In this document: piece after piece, positions 8,368 to 16,301 of the stretch
How the letters are laid out: each line of letters starts with the position of its first letter
Numbering within the stretch: position 1 is the first letter of the stretch
Assembly: GCA_026645875.1 (NCBI GenBank)
Contig: JAPKMQ010000004.1
Coordinates: 1 to 37,573, forward strand
Reading direction: 5' to 3'
From: Longilinea sp.
GTDB lineage: Bacteria; Chloroflexota; Anaerolineae; Anaerolineales; Anaerolineaceae
Length of the DNA stretch: 37,573 bases
Made by a program: the position numbers and the translations under genes
The notes under the pieces: model-generated
Database searches by the model: none
What the model was told of the DNA's origin: nothing
Seen by the model: only the letters and a program-made list of their open reading frames with translations

Positions 8368-9636
8368 TTACACCGTGTAAGGGATGGTTTGTGGGCCTTG
8401 AGGCAGCACGCATATGCGGGCTGGATGGGGCAGTTTTAGGATTTCCTGCGAAATCGTACCGGGAATGTCATGCGTTGGCTTCAGCAGGGCGCTGCAGATT
8501 TCTGCGTCAGAAAGGTGATCGCTGTATAGATAAACGCGTGCCCTCTGCAAAACCTGGGCCAGGATCTGGACCTGCCACTGATCTTGCATTCGAAATCCTG
8601 GAGTCATGATGGTTTTCAGGATACTCTCCGGGTTGTCAGCCTCTGCCAGAAATTGTTTAAAATGGCCGTGATCTGGAATGCCATCCCAGCAGGAGGCCGC
8701 CAAGCAGATCATACCGCCCGGGCGGACAATCCGACTGGCAGCGCTTAGCCCTTTTACTGCTTGGTATAAATTCAGGTCGAGTGGGTGGCCAGAATTGCCG
8801 GTGACGACAATGTCAAAGAGGCCGTCGACGGCAACCATCGCGGACTGGCGGACGAATTCCACTCCCACCGCATGGGCCAATTCCAGATCGCCGGCAAAGA
8901 CACCGGTGATTTCCTGACTGCGGTTGAGTGTTACATTAACCAGGAAGCTGGCGTTGGCTGTGCGGGCCACCTCACGGATTTCCTCCCAGATTGGGTTGCC
9001 GTGAGTGGAACCAAAGGTGGATTTTGGATGGGCAATATTGGCAGCGCAATGGTTGCCCAGGATCGTTTCCAAACCGGTCATGCCGGGCATGATGGCCTTG
9101 CCGCCGCCGGAATAGCCGGCAAAAAAATGCGGCTCAATAAAGCCCGTCAGGATCTTGACATCACAGTTCATCAAATCACGATTGATCCAGATCTTGTGAC
9201 CTTGCGAAGACTTACCCAGGTACGTCTGGGTTTCGCAATTAAAGGCATTGTTTTGGATGATTTTGAATTTCTCATAATTCTCAACACCCACCAGTTCAAT
9301 CAATTCCGGGTCAGACATCAATCGATGGGTGCCCAGGGCAATAAAAAGAAGTATGTTCTGTTTTGGCAAAAAAGACAAATGTTCTAACAATGCATCAAGG
9401 ATGAGCGCATTTGGGGTAGCGCGGGTCATATCGTTGAGGATGATCCCCACCGTGCTGTGAGGTTTGACCTTCTCCCGTAAGGCAGAGGTCCCAATCGGCT
9501 GCTCCAGCGCCGCGCCTAATTGGCGCAACGGCTCCGGTAGAGCGGGGGGGAAGGCCGGCTCAACCACCTGAGCGTTCCATGCGTCGGGCAGGTCAAGCGT
9601 CAGCTCCGTTTTTCCATAAGCAAGGTTTGCCCGCAT
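8368..9636 (-). CDS. LarA-like nickel-pincer racemase family protein (paralogue 1)
   Basis: A 422-residue member of the LarA/DUF2088 family. LarA interconverts lactate enantiomers with a nickel pincer nucleotide (NPN) covalently bound to lysine. The family residues are in place: D69 and R72 in LNDMTRATP, H104 in ALGTHR, H170 in GFIEPHFFAGYSGGGK, K180 (the NPN-attached lysine) and H196 in ILGNH. Spacing matches Lactobacillus plantarum LarA with a constant offset of about four. Many LarA homologues act on 2-hydroxyacids other than lactate, so the substrate is open. The cofactor genes larB, larC and larE are not in the window. It starts 2 nt after the recombinase stop codon; ATG with GGGGGAA upstream. 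Confidence 0.88.
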   Translation of the reverse strand: MRANLAYGKTELTLDLPDAWNAQVVEPAFPPALPEPLRQLGAALEQPIGTSALREKVKPHSTVGIILNDMTRATPNALILDALLEHLSFLPKQNILLFIALGTHRLMSDPELIELVGVENYEKFKIIQNNAFNCETQTYLGKSSQGHKIWINRDLMNCDVKILTGFIEPHFFAGYSGGGKAIMPGMTGLETILGNHCAANIAHPKSTFGSTHGNPIWEEIREVARTANASFLVNVTLNRSQEITGVFAGDLELAHAVGVEFVRQSAMVAVDGLFDIVVTGNSGHPLDLNLYQAVKGLSAASRIVRPGGMICLAASCWDGIPDHGHFKQFLAEADNPESILKTIMTPGFRMQDQWQVQILAQVLQRARVYLYSDHLSDAEICSALLKPTHDIPGTISQEILKLPHPARICVLPQGPQTIPYTV

Positions 9637-9638
9637 GA

Positions 9639-10658
9639 TTATTCCCCCGCGCTTTCTTCGATTGCACGCCAGTAGCCTTTGTCCAGTTCATCGTTTGTCA
9701 GGTGCGCATAGCGTTGAGTGACGGCGATGTTGCGGTGGCGGGCCAACTCCTGGGCCAGCTTTAGGTTGTTGGAGCTGCGCAGCACACGTGTGACAAAATA
9801 ATGGCGAAATGAATGCGGCGTGATCGTTCCGACAGCTTCATCCCCGAGAATTTCGCGCACGCTATCCGTGACGATGTTCCGGCCGGTGGCCGTTGTGATT
9901 GGCTTGACCTTTTTTCCGGCACCCTTATCGTGGCGCGCAAACAAGGGCAGCGCGCTCAAAGACCGACCGCTGGAACCGTCGAAGGCCGCTCTGGCCGTCA
10001 GGTAAGTCTGCAGCGCGGTTTGCGCCCGGCGGGAAAAGCGCACAATGTCTTCTCGGTTTCCTTTGCCGATGATGACGGCCTGCCCGTTGGGCCAGTCTAA
10101 ATCACCCCGGCGCAGCCCGCAGGCTTCGTGGACACGCAGCCCGGTATCGGCCAGGGTAAGCAGGAAAGCCCGATCGCGCAATGCGCGCAGCTTTTCAGGG
10201 CCGTCAAGTGCATCATAATTGCGTGTAGCAGTGATTTCTGTAATGATTTTATCAATCGCGTCGGCTGGGAACTGGGGCAGGCGGATGCCTGGGCGGCGGG
10301 CACGCTGGCGGATCAACATACGGACGCGAGCCAGGTTGATGGGCAGCAAGTCTTCCGCGGCCAGGTATTCATAAAAGCCGGTGGCCGCCGTCAGATATAA
10401 CCGCTCGGTGGTGGGGGAGTAGCCCTTGAGAAATGCTGAAAACCATCCGATCGCATCTTCACGCAAGCTCGTAACCGGCGCTCGTTCAGAATCCAGATGG
10501 TTGGTTTGCAGGCAGAGGAGAAAAACCTGAATACCGTTTTGATAGGTGCGGGCGGTGTTTTTGCTGCGCGCCAGTGCAACGCTGTCGAGGTAAGCAGAAG
10601 CTGCCTGAGAAATGCTCAGAGATCGCTGCGGCGGTGGGATAATGTCGTCGTCGGACAT
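9639..10658 (-). CDS. Tyrosine recombinase, XerC/XerD-like
   Basis: A 339-residue site-specific recombinase. An N-terminal SAM-like DNA-binding domain (about 14-105) is followed by the catalytic domain with a full set of residues: R175 (DTGLRVHE), K199 (GKG), H282 and R285 (HSFRH), H308 (ARH) and the nucleophile Y317 (QRYAHL). The open frame continues 88 codons upstream, but that segment is low-complexity AT-rich DNA and the ATG at 10658 gives the normal family length. It heads a tight minus-strand unit with a LarA-like gene. An 11-6-11 inverted-arm site lies about 60 bp upstream, as seen for single-recombinase systems such as XerS and XerH with their sites. It could instead be an integrase left by an element, but no phage genes accompany it. 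Confidence 0.88.
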   Translation of the reverse strand: MSDDDIIPPPQRSLSISQAASAYLDSVALARSKNTARTYQNGIQVFLLCLQTNHLDSERAPVTSLREDAIGWFSAFLKGYSPTTERLYLTAATGFYEYLAAEDLLPINLARVRMLIRQRARRPGIRLPQFPADAIDKIITEITATRNYDALDGPEKLRALRDRAFLLTLADTGLRVHEACGLRRGDLDWPNGQAVIIGKGNREDIVRFSRRAQTALQTYLTARAAFDGSSGRSLSALPLFARHDKGAGKKVKPITTATGRNIVTDSVREILGDEAVGTITPHSFRHYFVTRVLRSSNNLKLAQELARHRNIAVTQRYAHLTNDELDKGYWRAIEESAGE

Positions 10659-10716
10659 AGCTTTATTATCCCATACATTATCAAAAACATTCCCATCTTC
10701 TGGCGAAATTAGGCAA

Positions 10717-10744
10717 AATATTATTCGCATAACCGAATATTCAA
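10717..10744. repeat. 28-bp inverted-arm site, candidate Xer/dif-like core
   Basis: Left arm AATATTATTCG (10717-10727), 6-bp centre CATAAC (10728-10733), right arm CGAATATTCAA (10734-10744). The inner five bases of the arms are perfectly inverted (ATTCG / CGAAT) and 7 of 11 positions match overall. A further arm-like copy CGAATATTTCG lies at 10747-10757. The 11-6-11 architecture equals that of dif sites, and the tyrosine recombinase starts 59 bp away. The bases do not match the proteobacterial dif consensus in the right arm. An alternative is an operator for autoregulation. Confidence 0.4.
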
Positions 10745-10831
10745 GACGAATATTTCGTATAGTTGAAAATATGCCAGAAATTTGATAAGGCAAATTCGTT
10801 GTATGTACAAGGAGAGGGAAACTAAAGATTA

Positions 10832-10886
10832 AGTGGTTACTTTTTCTGTGATTGGACTGGGGTGGCTTTGATTTGCTGTAACCACT
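10832..10886. repeat. Inverted repeat of 9 bp with 37-nt spacer
   Basis: AGTGGTTAC (10832-10840) and GTAACCACT (10878-10886) are perfect inverted copies. They could be the ends of a degraded small element or an RNA stem; no coding sequence lies between them. Confidence 0.4.
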
Positions 10887-11281
10887 GTTTCGGTTTATAG
10901 CGATCAATCCATCATCTGTCAAAGTGGTGCGTGATGGATCGTTATCTGCATGTGAGAGCTGTATGCAAGCTGCGCAGCATCAAGGATCCTGTTGGATTAG
11001 GTTTGAACGCCGAAAACACCTTTTTGGGGGTTTGTTATGAGAATTAATATTGTTTAGTATAATAATAGTTATCAAAAACATTACTGATCATAAACACAAT
11101 TTGCCTCCCCTCCACCATCTCCTTACGTCAAATGCGCAGGGTAGCCCAATTGCCATTCATATTTTGAATTGCCAGGATTTGATTTCACCTAGTGCGGTTC
11201 GACAAAATTGTTTCCACCGCAACTGTGGCACTCCCCCACTGAGGTGATAAAATCAATTCAACTCGAACAAAGGAAAAGTAG

Positions 11282-12331
11282 ATGGAACGCCCCGACCTCG
11301 TAAATATCAACCCGGATGTGATTGCTTATGTCGAATATCTTGAAGCGCGGATTGCCGCGCTGGAGGGAAAACGCAGCCGGCCTGTGGCCCCTTTTGAAGA
11401 TGATCGCCGCTCAGAGACTGCTTTGCCCCAGGAAACCGCCAGCACGGACAGTCTGTTCACGCTGAGTGCTGCCGGCAAACTCAAACGTACCTTTCGACAT
11501 CTATTCAGCCGGCAGCACCGCGGCGGGATGGGCATTTTTGATCTGGACGTTGACCCGCCTGATTTGCCCGTGGCCGTTCAAATCATCCCGGAAGGCGCCA
11601 GTTTGCTGCTTTTCACCAATTTCGCGCGGGTGTTCCGTCTGCCCGCGAGCCGGTTTGAAGCCGGCGATGTGCGCGCCAAAGGCGAGGAACTGGCGGTCCG
11701 ATTTCCCCTTGAAGCAGGCGAGCGGTTTGTCGCATTGTTACAAGACCGGGCCACTGGCTACGTTGCACTGGGGTCGCAACGCGGACGTGTTCGCGTGTTG
11801 CGCCACCATCTATTCGGCGAGCACATGCGACCGGGAACGGCCATGTTCCGGTCGGATGAGTTTGGCGAGCTGGCAGCCGTGTGTTGGACCCCCGGCAACG
11901 CTGACTTGTTGCTTCTCACCCGCCGCGGCATGGGCATCCGCTTCTCTGAAAAATTGCTCAATCCACAGGGCGACCTGGGCATCAAACTGTCGGACGGCGA
12001 TCAACTTGTCGCCACCCTCTCGGTCGATGAAGACAGCCAGGTCTTTTTGGCAGGCGCAGATGGACGCGGCACGCTGCGCTCCATGAAAAGTTTCGCGGCA
12101 AATAAATCGGCCGGTGGCATGGGAAAGCTGGCCATGCGAACGGATCAGCTTACTGGCGGCCTTGTGGTCAATTCTGCGGATGATATTTTCATGATTTCGC
12201 GCCTCTCAAAGCTGATCCGGTTCCCGGTCAACGAGGTGCCGGAAACCGACGGCGTGGTTCAGGGCGTAGCGTGTATGCAACTGCGAGCGGATGAGGTTGC
12301 CGCCTTAAGTATCGGCCGAGGGCTTTCCTGA
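11282..12331 (+). CDS. Stand-alone DNA gyrase A C-terminal-domain-like beta-propeller protein
   Basis: A 349-residue protein that matches only the DNA-wrapping C-terminal domain of GyrA/ParC, with no topoisomerase breakage-reunion domain. An N-terminal helix (14-30, YVEYLEARIAALEG) and a variable linker are followed by propeller-type repeats. QHRGGMG (78-84) resembles the GyrA box QRRGGKG, and later blades show the usual pattern, for example LLLFTNFARVFRLPA, LLLTRRGMGIRF and SAGGMGKLAM. The family wraps DNA and could act as an accessory to gyrase or topoisomerase IV. ATG at 11282 with AAAGGAAAAG upstream. The LarA-like gene follows 23 nt later. Confidence 0.82.
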   Translation: MERPDLVNINPDVIAYVEYLEARIAALEGKRSRPVAPFEDDRRSETALPQETASTDSLFTLSAAGKLKRTFRHLFSRQHRGGMGIFDLDVDPPDLPVAVQIIPEGASLLLFTNFARVFRLPASRFEAGDVRAKGEELAVRFPLEAGERFVALLQDRATGYVALGSQRGRVRVLRHHLFGEHMRPGTAMFRSDEFGELAAVCWTPGNADLLLLTRRGMGIRFSEKLLNPQGDLGIKLSDGDQLVATLSVDEDSQVFLAGADGRGTLRSMKSFAANKSAGGMGKLAMRTDQLTGGLVVNSADDIFMISRLSKLIRFPVNEVPETDGVVQGVACMQLRADEVAALSIGRGLS

Positions 12332-12354
12332 TCATTTTAGAAAGGCGCTGAAGG

Positions 12355-13620
12355 ATGCAATCGTTTTCCCTGGCATATGGTAAAGGCTGGCTGGATTTTT
12401 CTTTCCCTGATTCCATTCACGTGCAGCAGATCGCGCCTGGGTTTGTGCCCGGCGCTGTGGATCCTGCTGCCGAGGTCGAACGTGCTTTGGATCACCCCCT
12501 GGGCGGGATCAACCTGGATCAATTCCATAATGCCAAATCAGCCGCTATTGCGGTGAATGACAAAACCCGGCCGGTCCCCCTGCACCAGTTGCTGCCTCCC
12601 TTGGTCGCGCGCCTGGAACGAATGGGCATCTCTTCTGAAAATATCCGTTTCTATTTCGCGACCGGCACGCACACGCCCATGACGCCATCGGAAATGCGAT
12701 CGCTGCTCCCCCCTGCCCTGGCGGAACGGTATCCAGTGTACTCGCACGATTGCGACGATGTCGCCGGGTTGGTTGATCTGGGGAGGACCAGTTTTGGAAC
12801 GTCTGTTCTGTGTTCAGGTCATTTTTTGCAGAATGACCTTAAGATAGTTACCGGGAACATCGAACCGCACCATTTTGCCGGTTTTTCAGGCGGCGCGAAA
12901 ACCTTTTCAATCGGGTTAGCCGGCCGCGAAACAATCAACCGAAACCACAGTCTATTATTGGATTCGTGCTCCCATACGGGCGAATTTGATCACAATCCAC
13001 TCCGCCAGGAGATCGAAGAAATCGGCCGTCTGGCAAAAATCGATCTTGCCCTGAATGCTGTCCTTAATGAAAAGAAGGAAATCGTCAAAGCGTTCTTTGG
13101 GCCGCCATTCGACGTCATCCGGGCCGGCATCCCCATTGCCCGACAGGTTTGCCAGACGCCTGTGCGCGGTAGATATGACCTGGTGATCGCGTCGGTTGGC
13201 GGGCATCCCAAGGATATCAACCTGTACCAGGCGCAAAAGGCGCTCACGCACGCTTCCATGCTCACGCGCGACGGCGGCGTGGTGATTTTGGTAGGCGCCT
13301 GCCCTGAAGGCAGCGGCAGCCAGGGCTTCGAAGAGCTGATGACGTCAGCCGCCTCCCCGGCGGTTGTGCTAAAAAAATTCGACCGGGTAAATTTCCGGGT
13401 TGGCCCGCATAAAGCCTTCCAATTTGCACGTGAATTGGTACGCATCCGCGTGATTCTGGTTTCTGAACTGCCGGCAGAGCTGGTCCGGCGATTGTTTCTG
13501 ATCCCGGCCGGAACGCCGGTACAGGCCTTGGACGCGGCTTTCGAACTGCTTCCCGCGAATCCAACTATTGCAATCCTGCCGCGGGCGATCAATACTATTC
13601 CACTGATTGAATCTGTTTAA
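12355..13620 (+). CDS. LarA-like nickel-pincer racemase family protein (paralogue 2)
   Basis: A 421-residue LarA/DUF2088 protein, clearly diverged from the copy at 8368-9636 but with the same key residues: D69 and R72 (VNDKTRP), H106 (ATGTH), H172 (GNIEPHHFAGFSGGAK), K182 (predicted site of the nickel-pincer nucleotide) and H198 (INRNH). The region after the lysine differs between the copies (AIMPGMTGLE in copy 1, TFSIGLAGRE here), which suggests different substrates. It is followed after 14 nt by an alpha/beta hydrolase and then an MFS transporter, so an operon for uptake and processing of a hydroxyacid or its ester is conceivable. That link is inference. Confidence 0.87.
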   Translation: MQSFSLAYGKGWLDFSFPDSIHVQQIAPGFVPGAVDPAAEVERALDHPLGGINLDQFHNAKSAAIAVNDKTRPVPLHQLLPPLVARLERMGISSENIRFYFATGTHTPMTPSEMRSLLPPALAERYPVYSHDCDDVAGLVDLGRTSFGTSVLCSGHFLQNDLKIVTGNIEPHHFAGFSGGAKTFSIGLAGRETINRNHSLLLDSCSHTGEFDHNPLRQEIEEIGRLAKIDLALNAVLNEKKEIVKAFFGPPFDVIRAGIPIARQVCQTPVRGRYDLVIASVGGHPKDINLYQAQKALTHASMLTRDGGVVILVGACPEGSGSQGFEELMTSAASPAVVLKKFDRVNFRVGPHKAFQFARELVRIRVILVSELPAELVRRLFLIPAGTPVQALDAAFELLPANPTIAILPRAINTIPLIESV

Positions 13621-13634
13621 GGGTGAGGAAGGAA

Positions 13635-14414
13635 ATGCAGGCATCACCGTTGATCGAAAATCCCGAGTTGGAAGGCGGCGCGTTTTACTGGCCGGGAGGC
13701 CCCAATGGAATTCTGCTGATGCACGGCTTCACGGCCACCAGCGTGGAAATTCGGCCGTTGGCGCATGCGTTTCAGCAGGCCGGGTTCAGTGTAGCTGGCC
13801 CTTTGCTGCCGGGGCACGGCACCACGCCGGACGACCTGAATGCTCAACGCTGGCAAAACTGGGTTGCCGCCGCCGATCAGGCCTATCAATTGCTGGCTTC
13901 CAATTGTGCGCGAGTGTTTGTGGGTGGCGAGTCGCTAGGTGGATTGTTGACCCTTTACCTGGCCAGCCGGCATCCTGAAATAAATGGAATCCTGCTTTTC
14001 GCCCCGGCGATGAAGGTGAAGAACCTGTGGAGAACCTGGTTCGCCCGATTCTTTATAACAACCAGGCTCAAAAAACCGGGCAGCGGACCGCCCAATCCCC
14101 TGCCCTGGCAGGGTTATAAGGTCTTCCCGGTCAAAGGTTCCTACCAGCTCTGGCGCTTTCAAAAACAGGTTGGCAAACGCCTGTCTCTGGTCACTCAACC
14201 GGCTTTAATATTTCAGGGGAAAAAAGACCGTACCATTCTTCCGGTGAGCTCGCAAATCATCTTTGAAGGTATCCGTTCAAAGCAAAAAGAACTGGTCTGG
14301 CTGGAAAACTCCGGACATTGCGTCTTGCTGGCTCCAGAGCATGAACAGGTGATAACCCAAAGCCGCGCATTTGTTGAAGCCATCCTGCAGGAACACGGAG
14401 TGTACGCATCATGA
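13635..14414 (+). CDS. Alpha/beta hydrolase, carboxylesterase/monoacylglycerol lipase type
   Basis: A 259-residue serine hydrolase. The oxyanion motif HGFTAT (30-35) and the nucleophile elbow GESLGG (S100) are visible; D198 (GKKDRTI) and H228 (NSGHCVLL) complete the triad. The pattern LPGHGTTPDDL and the compact size match the Est30 / thermostable carboxylesterase group. There is no signal peptide, so it acts in the cytoplasm. The ATG at 13635 follows AGGAAGGAA and is preferred to the in-frame GTG at 13623. Its stop codon overlaps the start of the MFS gene by 4 nt (ATGA), indicating translational coupling. Confidence 0.87.
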   Translation: MQASPLIENPELEGGAFYWPGGPNGILLMHGFTATSVEIRPLAHAFQQAGFSVAGPLLPGHGTTPDDLNAQRWQNWVAAADQAYQLLASNCARVFVGGESLGGLLTLYLASRHPEINGILLFAPAMKVKNLWRTWFARFFITTRLKKPGSGPPNPLPWQGYKVFPVKGSYQLWRFQKQVGKRLSLVTQPALIFQGKKDRTILPVSSQIIFEGIRSKQKELVWLENSGHCVLLAPEHEQVITQSRAFVEAILQEHGVYAS

Positions 14415-15883
14415 ACCGTTCCATCCGCTGGTATGATTATTTGACCTTCAATGCCTACTGGCTCGGATTATCGGCGCTCTCAAACACGATGACGCCGCTG
14501 GTCGTGCCATTGCTGGTTCAGCAGTTCATCGGCGAAGAGCTGAAGGGCACCTATTATGGCAACCTGCGGTTGTGGACGCTGATGGTTGCGATCCTGGTCC
14601 AGTCGCTGGCGGGCCTGCTCTCTGACCGTTCGACCTCCCGTTGGGGGCGCAGGCGGCCATTTATCCTGTTGGGCACACTGGGCGACCTGGTGATGATCGC
14701 GTTGATTGGATTTTCCGCCGGCATGGAAGGCCCTGCGGGCTACTGGTTTCTCTTCACAATGGTCATCTTGATGATGGTGACCACCAATGTTGCCCACGGT
14801 GCGACGCAAGGGATCATTCCGGACCTGGTGCCGGCTGAAAAACGCGGACGCTTTTCGGCGGTGAAAGCCCTGCTGGAAATCCCCATTCCACTCATCATCG
14901 TCTCATTCACGATTGCCCGGATGGTCAGCAAGGGAAACCTGTGGGGAGCGTTGATCACCCTGATGGGCATCCTCGTGGTCGTGGCACTCATCGCCATGTT
15001 CATCCCAGAACAACAAAACAAGTCCAGCTCGTCGCCGCTGGCGTGGCAGGATTTTGTGCGCCTGGCGGCCATGACCAGCGCTTTTACATTGATTTTGCTT
15101 GGCATCGGGTGGGCAGTGAAACTTGCGCATCCTTTGTTATGTAAAATGGAGGCAGCGCCTTTGTTGGTTACCACAGGGGTGATCAGCCTGATTGGCATGG
15201 CGCTGGCGGTTTTTGGCGGAGTCACGGCCAGCCTGCGCATCGGCGTGGATAGCGAATCCTTGCGGAAGGACCCCTCATTTCGCTGGTGGGTGATTAACCG
15301 GCTGGCTTTTCTGATCGGCGCTAATAACCTGGCCGGTTTTACGATATATTTTTTGCAGGGTAGGCTGGGGTTTGTTCAGGCCGAGGCAGCCGGCCCGGCT
15401 TCCCGCCTGACGATGTTCGTCGGGGTCGCCATATTGCTTAGTGCTCTGCCTAGCGGCTTCCTGACCGATCGGTTTGGCCGCAAACGCATTGTCGCCTTGG
15501 CGGGCTTTCTGGCTGCCGCTGGTACGGCCCTGGCCGTGGCCGTGCCCAACCTGACGGTGATCTACATCGGTGGAGCCATCATCGGCATTGGCATGGGACT
15601 TTTTTATACCGCCAACTGGGCTTTGGGCACTGAAATCGTCCCGAAAGCGCAGGCTGGCCGATTCCTTGGCATTTCCAACCTGGCAGGTGCCGGGGCTGGC
15701 GCTATTGGGGCGTATATTGGTGGACCCATGGCGGATTTTCTCGCCGCACAGATGCCGCAATCACCTGGATTGGGGTATGTATTGCTGTTTGTCCTGTACG
15801 GCTCCCTGTTCTTGCTATCCATCGTTGCGCTCACTCGCGTGCGCGAGCCTTCACGCGCCACCCAGATTGCTCAGATTGAATAA
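14411..15883 (+). CDS. MFS transporter, SLC45/GPH-like sugar or organic-acid type
   Basis: A 490-residue membrane protein with about 12 transmembrane helices. GLLSDRSTSRWGRRRPFILLG is a motif-A-like loop with the triple arginine typical of the SLC45 and glycoside-pentoside-hexuronide branch; GFLTDRFGRKRIVALAG is its counterpart in the second half. The C-terminal region GTEIVPKAQAGRFLGISNLAGAGAG is also family-typical. It is translationally coupled to the upstream esterase. The transported compound cannot be deduced. Confidence 0.82.
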   Translation: MNRSIRWYDYLTFNAYWLGLSALSNTMTPLVVPLLVQQFIGEELKGTYYGNLRLWTLMVAILVQSLAGLLSDRSTSRWGRRRPFILLGTLGDLVMIALIGFSAGMEGPAGYWFLFTMVILMMVTTNVAHGATQGIIPDLVPAEKRGRFSAVKALLEIPIPLIIVSFTIARMVSKGNLWGALITLMGILVVVALIAMFIPEQQNKSSSSPLAWQDFVRLAAMTSAFTLILLGIGWAVKLAHPLLCKMEAAPLLVTTGVISLIGMALAVFGGVTASLRIGVDSESLRKDPSFRWWVINRLAFLIGANNLAGFTIYFLQGRLGFVQAEAAGPASRLTMFVGVAILLSALPSGFLTDRFGRKRIVALAGFLAAAGTALAVAVPNLTVIYIGGAIIGIGMGLFYTANWALGTEIVPKAQAGRFLGISNLAGAGAGAIGAYIGGPMADFLAAQMPQSPGLGYVLLFVLYGSLFLLSIVALTRVREPSRATQIAQIE

Positions 15884-15897
15884 ATCGCGTGTATAAT
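15867..15897 (+). promoter_or_regulatory. Candidate sigma-70-type promoter for the Asp23-nusB genes
   Basis: A perfect TATAAT (15892-15897) lies 45 bp before the ATG at 15942. TTGCTC (15867-15872), 19 nt upstream of it, is a possible -35 element. The promoter would overlap the 3' end of the MFS gene. Confidence 0.4.
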
Positions 15898-15941
15898 ACA
15901 GTTATTCTGTCATTGAGTTGATTACGATTTGCGGAGAAGCT

Positions 15942-16295
15942 ATGTCTGATCAAACGCGACCACCCGGCAAGACCACAATTGCACCGGTTGTTCTGACGCA
16001 GATTGCGAAATTGACCACGCTGGGCGTTCCCGGCGTCAATCGATTGACTGTTGCTCCCCCTGACGTCAACCGCCTGTTCAAACCAGGCGCGAACGAAGGG
16101 GTGAAAATCAATGTTGAAAATGACATGGTCTACGTTGACCTGTATGTAATTTTGAATCGGGACGTAAATGTGCGCGATGTGAGCCATGCCATTCAGAGCC
16201 AAGTGGCCCGCGCAATTGTTGATATGGTCGGCATGGAAATTGGCAAGGTGAATGTCCATGTCGAAGACATCGATTACTCTGAACCGGTTAAATAA
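15942..16295 (+). CDS. Asp23/Gls24 family protein
   Basis: A 117-residue member of the Asp23/Gls24 (DUF322) family. Recognisable features are TTIAPVVLTQIAKLTTLGVPGV near the N terminus, a central DMVYVDLYVILNRDVNVRDVSHAIQSQV and the C-terminal VNVHVEDIDY. In Gram-positive bacteria these are envelope-stress or membrane-associated proteins; a copy immediately before nusB is a common conserved arrangement. The ATG at 15942 has GGAGAAG upstream and is preferred to the more distal TTG at 15918. nusB begins 6 nt after the stop. Confidence 0.88.
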   Translation: MSDQTRPPGKTTIAPVVLTQIAKLTTLGVPGVNRLTVAPPDVNRLFKPGANEGVKINVENDMVYVDLYVILNRDVNVRDVSHAIQSQVARAIVDMVGMEIGKVNVHVEDIDYSEPVK

Positions 16296-16301
16296 AAACA
16301 C

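Larger units (their letters stand above)
10659..11281. other. AT-rich intergenic region between recombinase and GyrA-CTD gene
   Basis: The only gene-free stretch over 300 bp, noticeably more AT-rich than its surroundings. It holds an Xer-like inverted-arm site (10717-10744) plus a third related arm, a 9-bp inverted repeat (10832-10840 / 10878-10886), an imperfect hairpin with arms reading CCATCA and TGATGG around 10901-10941, an isolated TATAAT at 11058-11063, and a TGATAAAAT extended -10 candidate at 11245-11253 in front of the next gene. A 65-codon open frame at 11050-11247 has no coding character. No transposase remnant or tRNA was found. Confidence 0.6.

Noticed and set aside
10659-10922. 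An 88-codon upstream extension of the tyrosine recombinase frame
   Set aside because: It starts with TTG without a ribosome site, runs through AT-rich repeats including the inverted-arm site, and its peptide is unlike the family; the ATG at 10658 gives normal length.
11192-11235. GGTTCGA inside an imperfect inverted repeat, suggestive of a tRNA T-loop
   Set aside because: No acceptor, D or anticodon stems can be formed around it and no CCA-like end is present.
11050-11247. A 65-codon plus-strand open frame in the gene-free region
   Set aside because: No Shine-Dalgarno, no recognisable composition or motif; best explained by chance.
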